The notes under the pieces are model-generated. The model did not search any database and was not told the DNA's origin. It saw only the letters and a list, made by a program, of their open reading frames with translations. Shown piece after piece: positions 55,603-64,000 of a stretch of 64,000 nt of DNA; positions within the stretch are counted from its first letter, which is position 1; every line of letters begins with the position of its first letter. A program made the position numbers and the translations under genes. The stretch is from Ectocarpus siliculosus (lineage: Eukaryota; Sar; Phaeophyceae; Ectocarpales; Ectocarpaceae), in contig FN649748.1 of NCBI GenBank assembly GCA_000310025.1, positions 2,562,145-2,626,144 on the forward strand, read 5' to 3'.

Positions 55603-58600
55603 CGTTGCTGATGCTGTTGCTGTGGCCGCTTGCACCCACCAGGACTGATGGCCTGAAGTGCAGAAGAGGGTATGTAGTCTATATGCGCAACGAGGATACG
55701 TGCGAGTCCTCTCATGTGTCTCCCGACAAAGCAACCGGTCAAGACCAAACCAAGCCCGGTACGAGAGGGTTATCGTGTGGCGGCGATCATAGAGATGCCG
55801 ACGGTGTCGACTGTAGTCTATGATGCTGCTGCTTGGAGTAACGTCGAATCAAACAAAAAAATACTGGTGATACGCGTTCATGCTACTACTGCTGATGTGT
55901 GAAGAGATTATACACCCACGAAGCTTCGAATTTTTAATGATCCGAGTATTGCAGGAGACACAACGTCGAACAACATATACCTACCTTTCGTCTCGTTGTA
56001 TTGTTGTTTTAGTCGCGATCCTGAGGTGCAGAGGAGGAGAATGCGGAGGGATTATCCCACCAGACATACGTAAAGAAATAATAAGTAGTGTAGTCTAGAC
56101 GGCAAGACTATTACAATGTAGCAAGATTGCAAGATTGCGCACGTCTCCACGTCTTCTCATTGGTCTACCAAAAATATGCGGGGCAATTGCTGTTGTACGA
56201 GATGTTTGCGTGTGGCAGAAGGTGAGACAAAAAAATTCCGACGCACACATCGGTCATACCACGGCACAGATACGCAGCGAGATCTGTAGCTGTTGCCTGG
56301 AGGATCGACTGCCATACGGGCATAAGGAAGGTAAGAGCATGTACGGGTGCTAGAAGAGGGGGTGGGCGTCAGCCAGTTTGCGAAGCGTTGGCCCCGTACC
56401 TGGTATACGTGCAGGGTACTTACTTCACTTACCTCATCATCTGCAACAGCTGCTGCGATTCACCATCATCTCCAGCCTAAACTGCTGTACGCACGGATCC
56501 CCTATGAAAACTTACAACTGGTGCTTCCGGGATTGTCTTGTTGTTGCCTGGTTTGGCTCCAGGGCTACTGCTGTAGCTGCGGGTTGTGCGCCTCTCTCTG
56601 CGGGTGAAACGCCGGCGTGTGGGTGTGTTTGTCCCTATTTTATGTAAGTTGTACAACAGCAGTAAAGTCTCTCTCGCTCATCCGCGGTTTCCGTCATGTA
56701 GAACGCCCGCCGCTGAAGCCGCCCTCTCCTCAGTCTCAGTCGGCCAGTCACCAGGGTTGTTAGGCCTGCCTCGCGAAATGGTACGCTCCTACGTAGCTGC
56801 TAACAGCGACAAGCAGGTTGTAGAGCCTCAAGCAGGTTGTAGAGCCTGGGATGGCAAGCCGTGCAGTCGCAAACACGCATGCTCTGGCGCGGCCTCGGCT
56901 CGTTGTCAACGTGGGACCGTTCTCCATCTTGGGCACGTTCTTTTTATATTTTGATGGTATTTCACCACAATAGTAAGGGATGCGTCTCGTGTGTGAAGCA
57001 CACCTACCCCCGCACGACTTATGCGTGCGAGGCCGATGACTATTGCCCCTCCCCCATCAGGACTTGTACTACCGCGAACGTGTTTTCGCTCCAAGTCACA
57101 TGCGGCAAAACTCGGTGCTCTGGGTTAGTTATGCACTTGACCATGTTGAGTTGAACATCACAGGAGTTCGTCATCATATCGACCGACATTGGCGTGGGTA
57201 CTGCTCCTGTAATGACGACACATTTTCAGACCTTCCTTGCGTAAACCCAGCAGTGTTTGTTTGCATCGCGTGTCATGGTTTCCTCGAGTGTTCCCTACAG
57301 ACTTCCGCGCCGCGAAAGGGCTGACTATTGTATCAACCTTTTCTGATCTGATTCCCCCATCCCTCTCCGGCTAATCTGAATCTGAATATCTGAATATCTG
57401 AATCTTGGTGACGGCGATGTGTGAATAGAACGGGACGACAAATAACGCGGGAGTGGAAATACGACTGCGCTGCGTATCCAAACACCCAAACTCATCGGCT
57501 AAGGTGACCGTTCAGGTGACCGGCAGCGACAAGGGTTGTTGAGGGAAATAGGGTTTTCCTGTAGCCGCAATTATGACGGGGGGGAGAGCGGCGATCGATT
57601 TGACACAAGGATCGGGCAGGCGCACCGCACGCGCCATAACACCACTGAAAACGCCAGCAACACCTGCCAGACTCACGTCCGTTGTTTGTCAACACCAAGA
57701 CATCATGCGTGGCGCCCTCGTCTTCAACTGCCGTTGATGCACTGCTGTTTTTTTTTACACCACACCAACCAATGATCACACATGATAACAACGGGGACAG
57801 CAGTAGAATGAGCGCACCAGCAGCGCCAATGCCTCCAATGCGTGATTCTCTCGGTCCGGCCGTCTATCTCATACTCACCATACAAGTAGGACTTGGTGTG
57901 TATTGTGTAATGGGGGCTCGGGTGCTGGTCGTGAGAATTAAGCGGGAAGATCCGGGGTGTGACACTGCGCCCTGCTCCCGATGCTGAAAGCTGAAAACAG
58001 CAGGCCGGGTGGGCAGGGTCTTGCAATTTGCGTGTGTGCTGTCCTCACTCCCTGCCGGGTGCTACTCTTCGTGCTTGTACCGCTGCTCTATGGTGAGCGA
58101 AGCCAGGTGGACCCGTCGTGTGTCGAGCAAAGAGGGTTTCGCCAAAAGAAAAGAAAACGATGGCATCACGATAGTATCACTACGAGAAATCCTCGGACCC
58201 GATCCGTGTTAAAATTAAACGGAACGGGATATTTTGTTGTTTCGTTTTGGTTTGTTCCGACAGAAACGGGCCTCAAGATGCAGCAAGGTTGAGGATCTCC
58301 GCGTTGTGAGCTGTAGAGATGTGATCCATCATCATGCACAGCAAGCAACATACGTTCTTGTCGTATGGCTTGCAGCGCTGCTATGCAAATGACCGATCAT
58401 CACGGGAAGACTTTTAGCCCGTAAGATTTGATCGTACAATATTGTATTTTCGTCGTGCAAATACATCGTTGTATATATTGGCAAGTTTAATTTGTCCCCA
58501 CCATGATCCATAATCTCAGTTGGTCCTTACGACGAACACACAAGACTATCTGACGACCCAGCCGCGGAGTCTGATCGATTTACGCGAGTTCCTCGCTCCG

Positions 58601-58613
58601 ACAGATGTACTCT

Positions 58614-58620
<7 letters not shown>
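55603..58620. other. Divergent intergenic region between LRR and TAZ genes
   Basis: No exon series found. It contains two short tandem repeats (an 18-bp unit AAGCAGGTTGTAGAGCCT at 56,811 and 56,830; GAATCTGAATATCTGAATAT near 57,369) and one TACTGCTGTA motif (56,566). It should hold both promoters. Confidence 0.45.

Positions 58621-58674
<54 letters not shown>
58621..58674. repeat. (TC)27 microsatellite upstream of the TAZ gene
   Basis: 54 bp of pure TC about 200 bp before the TAZ start codon, on the sense strand: a pyrimidine tract in the likely 5' UTR or promoter. Confidence 0.95.
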
Positions 58675-58677
<3 letters not shown>

Positions 58678-58870
58678 CTTCTCATTGCTCCTCGTTCGTG
58701 GTACCTTGTTCCTGTTTTATTGGTGCGTCGCCGGCTCGTTGCCCTCGAAAACTCAGCCAAATTGCGGCGGGGAAGTCACTTTGTTCATTCTCTTGAGAGC
58801 GCCCCCCCCCGCCATTTCCCTTGCCTCGTCTACGGACAGGAGGGGTTGTTGTTTCGAGCTGGGTGAAGAC

Positions 58871-59048
58871 ATGGAGGCTTGGGGAGATATGGAGGTAGCC
58901 GTCCCGCAGGGAGACTTTGGGAGCACCGGCACCAGCAGGGCCGCTGGCGGCACCGGCGGCAGCAGCGGCGGTGCGGCGTTGGCTCCACCGGGGGTGTTCG
59001 TTTTCGGAGGCGCGACACCTCCTCCGCTACCGCCTTCGTCTGCGGGGA

Positions 59049-59079
<31 letters not shown>

Positions 59080-59544
59080 ACCGCTACAACAGTGGCAGAT
59101 TCAGGCTCAGGCGGAGCAGAAGGCTGGGGGTCGCGCACGGGTGCCGTCGTCGTCATCGTCATCCTGTTCCGCGTCCTCCTCTTCCCTCCGACGCAAGCGA
59201 GGATCGACGTCGTCGTCAAGGACCCGCTACGCCATCCCTCACACTACCGGCGGCACAGCGGCGCCGCGAGCGGGTGCGGCGGGTCAGGGCGGGGCGGGTG
59301 GTCTCGTCGGTGTCGGTGTCGGCGGCGGCGGCGGCGGCAGCGACTGCAACAGCGGATACGTGGTCCGCACCCGCAACAGCTTCGCCTCGAGCGCGTCGAC
59401 GACGACGGAGAACGCTGGCCGTGGCGGTGGCGGCGTTGGCGGTGGCGACGGTGGTGGCGGTGGCGGCGGGAGCGGCAGCAGTACGGACGCAGCGGCAGCG
59501 GTGGCGGGAGCGGGAGAAGGAGCGGGGAAGCAAGGGCTACCTGT

Positions 59545-59591
<47 letters not shown>

Positions 59592-62467
59592 GTGGGGGTA
59601 GCGGGACGACGGGCGGAGGCGGGAGATCGTCATGGTCTCGTTTGGACCGCGCCGTGAGTTTCGGCTGTCGTTTTGAGGTGTCCACGGTGTTTGCGCGCTG
59701 TACAGCGGGTGTAGTCCTTCGCGCGTGTTTGCTTGTTGGAAGGCAACGCTGGAGAAGTAGGATGCCGAGGTATGTATTTCTGTCAACGCGAGCGAACGCG
59801 CGCGGCTTTCGCGTGATTTTCGTGCTGGGTGAGTGGACCAAATGTCACCGACGCGGCGTGGTGGATCGTGTTCATCTCATCCCCGGCGTGTTTGTGAGGC
59901 CGGTGTATGTTGTGCGCGGCGGCGGGGGGGTGGCTTGTGCACGTTCATGTGGGGCTTGTTTTTGTTCTCTTCCCCACGATCTCAACAAGAAGTATCCAAC
60001 GCGGCCGCGTCTGTGACTGCGCTTGTGCTTTTCTCTCGCAGGCTGCCCTACGACAGCAGCAGGAGCGACTTCTCCTCCTCAGGCATGCCAGCAGGTGAGC
60101 GGAGTAGAGGAATTGGAACAAGCAACACTGGAGTGCCGCGTTATTGCCGACGTTCTTCCAGCTCAAGACCATTAGCTGCCGTGTAGCTGTGGGGTACCAC
60201 GGGTATGTGCCCTGCACCTAGCCTGATGATCCCGAGAAATTGGTGCCGAATCCAAGTTGGAGACGTGCCAATACAATTCTGAGGAAACCTTTCAGGTGCC
60301 GGCATGAGCCTAACCGCGCCCGCGCGCGGCCATTGGCCCCCCCGACACTTAATGATCCAACAACACGCGGAAGCACTGTCCCCCCGCATGGGTGTCCCTT
60401 CTCTAGAGTACTGCGGACGATTGCCCGAACCCACAAACGACCACGCGGTGATCATCATGGCAAAAAAGTCGACGGGAAATAAGGGGGTCATCCCCGTGCC
60501 CACCTCTTTCTGTATCTCTCTGCTTCTCTTACTCTCTCTGACGATATTTCGTGGGATTTTGCAACTTTTCTGGAGGTCTTTCTCTCTGCTCGAAACGAAA
60601 ATACAGAGATGTGCTGGCCTGCTCTCTCCCCCGGCAGTGGCATGGTGCACAGCAGTAGACGGAGCGCAATTTGACTTTCAGCTCACCAAGTCTGGAAGGT
60701 GCACCGGTCCTTCGCCTGTCCCACGCAAGGTGGTCTTGGGTTAAATCGTCAAAGGCTGTGCGCCCTGTCCCCACCTACCCCTCCTCGATGTGGAAAGCCC
60801 TTTCCCACGAGTCCGTGCACTTTCGGTGTTTGGAATTTGCAGCACCCCTAGACGACGTTCCCAGATCTAGCGCAACGTTTCTTCGGAGGTCTCTGATCCT
60901 GGTTACTCCCCTTGCTTTTGGCGGGTTTCTCCCCTCCCTAACTTAAAACTTTAAACAGGTGTCCTTTTCGCGAGGAAGGCCAGTGTCCGACGTCGCCTCA
61001 CTGCCTGGCCGTCAAGGTGCTGTGGAGGCACATCGCCAAGTGCATGGACGCGTCGTGCATGGTGAGTGCCCTCTGTGTTTCTTGTCTTTTGGGGGTTGCG
61101 GCGGGATTGGTTTGTGTCTTTGCTACGGCTCATCAAAAGGGAGGCATCGAAGGCGAAGAAGACGAAGGGACAACGGAGTTACCTCAAGCAGCTCAAAACG
61201 GCCGAGGAGCGCGTCTTGATGTTTGCCAAGCTAGACCACGGTATGTAGCTCTGTCACCGGGCGTGCGAAGTTACGCCGCATGACCACATGGCACCAGCGT
61301 GCCCGATGCGTTTGGTTAGTGCAGTGTCTGGACCTTGTCATGCTCGCACCTATAGTTCGACAGAAAATAGGTACGTTTCTTGCTAACAGCTTAAGAATTT
61401 TGTGAACGAAAATTCTTTGCTTGCCGAGTTGACGTCGTCAAATCTCGTGCGAATCGAAAACGAGTTCGCTCCAAATCTCTAGCACTGTTTGTGCATCGCG
61501 TGCCTTCCCTGGAACAAGTTTCCCCCCTTTGTTTCGAAACTAAATGGTGTCGAGGTGTGTCTTTTCTCCCCCTTTGCTACGAGTTTCGAGGTGCATGTTG
61601 TCTCTTGCAGCGACGTGTTCGTGTGCGATTTCAAAACGAAACACGTCGCGTGCGCGTGCCGCGATGAGGGAGCCAAACGGTGGCGGGCACCCAAGGGTTT
61701 AGTGGTCAGCGCGTGCTCCATAGGCGGGGCGCTCTCCTGTTGTACCTATGCATAGTCGTGCCGAGTACTGATTTCAAGAATGCCACCACTGCTTGAAGCG
61801 GGTTCCGTGCAGGATTTCGTCTCGCCTCGTACCGCGTGGCGGCGACAAAGCTCAAACGAGCTGTTATTATCGTCCACGTGCCATCGTCAGTCTTCAGCCA
61901 ACACTCTTTGAGTACAAGAACGTTAATCGTGTCGTCTAAGATACGTGATGTCAATTGAATTTGTTCTATTCTGAACAATACACTCTGTTTTTTAGTACGC
62001 CCTTGGTTATTTTCTGCAAGGTGTAAAATATTGTTCAAGACGACGAAGTTCTTGCTCGTTCTTCAAATGTTTTCGTCTTGCCGTGTGTCAGAGCTTTCGT
62101 TTTCTCTCATCACCACGCTCCCCTTTTTCTTTTCTATTCCCGTAGTACTTTCCTCACCGTAATACCATGGCACGACGAAACCAAACCATACCATTTGAAA
62201 CCGTCGCCGCAACAGGTCCCACACTGCGCCTCGTCGCGCTTCGTGATGGGGCATTACCACAAGTGCAAGGAGCCCAAGTGCCATCTGTGTGGCCCCGTGA
62301 GGGCGATCATCTCTAGGGAGAGAGACGAGCAGCGTCTCTTGGGACGAACTGAGTCGTCGGACGATGAGGACAGTAGCGACGACAACGATGGCAGCGGCGG
62401 CGGGGGTGGTGACGATGGACGTGGTGGCGGAAAAGACGATGATGATGATGATGATGACGATTTATAG
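58871..62467 (+). CDS. TAZ-type zinc-finger protein with poly-Gln tract and acidic tail; 4 exons
   Basis: TAZ fingers, known from CBP/p300 and plant BT proteins, bind transcription-factor activation domains, so a nuclear adaptor role is likely. Exons: 58871-59653, 60042-60094, 60959-61061 and 62216-62467 (TAG); 396 residues, phases 0, 2 and 0. Residues 1-261 are low complexity (Gly, Ser, Gln), with QQHQQHQQQQPLQQ and a 15-Gln tract. The finger spans exons 2-4: ALRQQQERLLLLRHASRC, EEGQCPTSPHC, LWRHIAKCMDASC, then HCASSRFVMGHYHKC and PKCHLCGPVR. This gives the helix-Cys/His pattern of the family; HCASSR is shared with p300 TAZ1 as I recall it. No acetyltransferase, bromodomain or BTB domain is encoded here, unlike p300 or BT proteins. 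The C-terminus is a run of Asp. ATG at 58,871 was chosen as the first Met after the TC tract; MEAWGDMEV follows. Confidence 0.9.
59546..59590 (+). repeat. (CAG)15 coding repeat, poly-Gln of the TAZ protein
   Basis: Fifteen uninterrupted CAG codons. Pure tracts of this length are usually polymorphic in length. Confidence 0.95.
61140..61240 (+). other. Candidate cassette (frame-breaking) exon in TAZ intron 3
   Basis: 101 nt between AAAAG and |GTATGT. One frame reads without stop as a Lys/Glu-rich helix (EASKAKKTKGQRSYLKQLKT, then AEERVLMFAKLDHG). Inserted between exons 3 and 4 it would shift the frame and bring in a stop within exon 4, since 101 is not a multiple of three. It could be a poison exon, part of an alternative transcript, or chance. 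Confidence 0.35.
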
Positions 62468-63024
62468 GTTGGTGCATTTTTTCGCCCTCCTTGGGTGCAC
62501 GAGGTTGCTGTTGCTGTTGCTGTTGCCGTTGCTGCTCTTTGTGTTGCCTGTTTCAATGTTCATGTGTGCTGTGCATGTCGAGGGTGCGCCGACCCAGTTG
62601 TGTTCGTCGGCGACAGTTTGCGGTGGTGTTGAAGAAGAAAAGCGTTCCGCTGTGGTGCATGATAGGTGTTGCCGATTTCCAGCTAACTACGTTGCTTGGT
62701 TGCGACCGGATTATTGCTGCTAAGGCGTGGATGGTAACGGCTTTACCTGTGTAGAAGTGTGTGAACGTTTATTTGTCCGATGAGGCTCAAGGATTGACTA
62801 ATTTGCGGAGCTCTCTCTGTGTTTGTTCAGACCTCGTTGACTACTTTCGTGGTCCGACCCCTCAGCTGTGTTGAAAGGCTCAAGAAAACACGGGGTTTGT
62901 TCTGCCGGGCACCATTTTTCCAAACTCCATTTTTGATTTTTTGCGTACAACGATCGTAACATCCGCGACGCTCTAGAAAATGTTTTTTTTTTGCGATCGT
63001 TTCTTGTTGCGGTCGGGGTTTGTG

Positions 63025-63069
<45 letters not shown>

Positions 63070-64000
63070 TTTTGTTTTCGGGACCATCCGGCTATTCTCC
63101 TGTTTTTCGGTCTTTCGTGAACAATTTACGACCCGTCTTCCCTCCTCCTTTTTGTTTTCTTGCCGAAATCAACGCAACCGGAAATTTTTTTGTAGCCAGT
63201 CAGGCATGTCCTGCTCTCCAGCGAGTCTGACGTTTTTTGTTTTTTTGTCGCGTGCTCGTGGTGGAGGGTAAACGAGATACTTGTTATCTCCCTGCCTTAG
63301 GTCTAGTTTGTGTGTCCGCAAGTCCTGTGCTGAAAGAGGCCCAATCGGGGTGAAGGGTTAGCAATAGACGAAATAGATGCTTGCTCTTCTCCTCTTGCTA
63401 ATCAGAAAAACGTTGGCTTTATTTCTTTGTGTACATAATGTTTTTCGGATGTTGACATCAGTTGGTAAATGGTCTGCCTAGATACCGCCTGCGTCGGCGA
63501 TTTTTTTGCACGTAGGGTGCGGTTCCCACGCAAGATTCTGCCGCTGTTGCTGGACGGGAATGCGAAAACGCGTTGGTTCCAAATTTGTTTTGTGTTTGTT
63601 GTTGCTGTATCCTTCAGCCCCCAGCGCTTTTTACACGACTGGTATGTCTGTCTTCTCTCTTTTTGGTTGGAGGTGGAATATTTATGTTGCGATTTTTGTC
63701 CAGCCAACGCAAGCATGGGATGCTACTGCTATCCTCTCTGTGATTTTTACGGATGCGTTTGTCGGAGACCTACGGTAGTAGTGGTCCTCTTGTCGTGAGA
63801 TTCTCGCTCACAGTATGGACTGATTTGGGGTCGGTTGATGTGCCTCCTGAACGAGGGGGCTGGTTGATGGTACGTTTGCATGCGAAAAAGTAGACAGCTA
63901 CAGAAAAAGTAGACAACTACAGCAACTCTTCGCCCCGTTGTTGCGGGACACGTCTCTTCATGTGTAGTTATTTCTCACGTTTGTTGTTCCTACAAGATGC
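62468..64000. other. Downstream of TAZ gene; no gene recognised
   Basis: 3' UTR and intergenic sequence. It contains a (TC)20 tract at 63,027-63,067 and T-rich stretches. No exon series found before the window ends. Confidence 0.5.

Noticed and set aside
59244-59841. Long - strand frames opposite TAZ exon 1
   Set aside because: Translations of GC-rich and CAG repeats (poly-Ala, poly-Cys) on the antisense strand.
58871-62467. CBP/p300 histone acetyltransferase
   Set aside because: Only a single TAZ finger is encoded. No KIX, bromodomain, HAT or ZZ motif appears, and the stop codon follows the Asp tail.

Overview
The window looks like nuclear DNA of a photosynthetic stramenopile, most probably a brown alga (Ectocarpus-like). 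That is an inference. It rests on intron-rich genes with short exons (46-500 nt between introns) and introns of several hundred bases, clean GT-AG splice sites, a plastid-type N-terminus with a phenylalanine just after a hydrophobic signal, and the mix of conserved eukaryotic proteins. Six protein genes can be built exon by exon by reading phase-compatible splice sites. No rRNA, intact tRNA or CRISPR array is visible, and I recognised no reverse transcriptase, integrase, transposase or virus-like protein.

Layout: (1) 0.8-5.0 kb, + strand: serine-rich protein of unknown role whose last two exons resemble a galactose-binding (F5/8 C-like) beta-sandwich. (2) 5.0-9.7 kb: no gene; repeats and an old TIR element. 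(3) 9.8-14.7 kb, - strand: class 3 / sn1-diacylglycerol-type lipase with GHSLGG. (4) 15-20 kb: no gene; a 240-bp hairpin element, two MITEs and a 100-N assembly gap between C-runs. (5) 20.2-26.4 kb, - strand: AATF/Bfr2 (TRAUB domain), ribosome biogenesis. (6) 28.3-36.7 kb, - strand: complete 12-exon eRF1, 441 aa, with NIKS, YxCxxxF and GGQ. (7) 39.8-48.8 kb, + strand: complete 11-exon DUF21-CBS-CorC_HlyC (CNNM/CorC) membrane protein, probably plastid-targeted. (8) 51.1-55.6 kb, - strand: leucine-rich-repeat protein with an unrecognised C-terminal region. (9) 58.9-62.5 kb, + strand: TAZ zinc-finger protein with a glutamine tract and an acidic tail.

The genes do not form a pathway. Two concern the translation apparatus (AATF in ribosome assembly, eRF1 in termination) and lie head-to-tail; the others are a lipase, a transporter-like protein, a probable chromatin/transcription adaptor and two of unknown role. 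eRF1/CorC and LRR/TAZ are divergent pairs, each separated by about 3.1-3.3 kb without a gene.

The main undescribed signals are non-coding. One is a MITE family with about 40-bp inverted ends and TA target duplications (five recognisable copies plus an inverted fragment beside the gap). There are three further TIR or hairpin elements, a roughly 390-bp SINE-like repeat present as an inverted pair 32 kb apart with several fragments, an 80-bp repeat shared between introns of eRF1 and the CorC gene, and ten exact copies of one 10-mer (TACTGCTGTA or its complement). Exon boundaries come from reading splice signals and checking phase; they have no transcript support.
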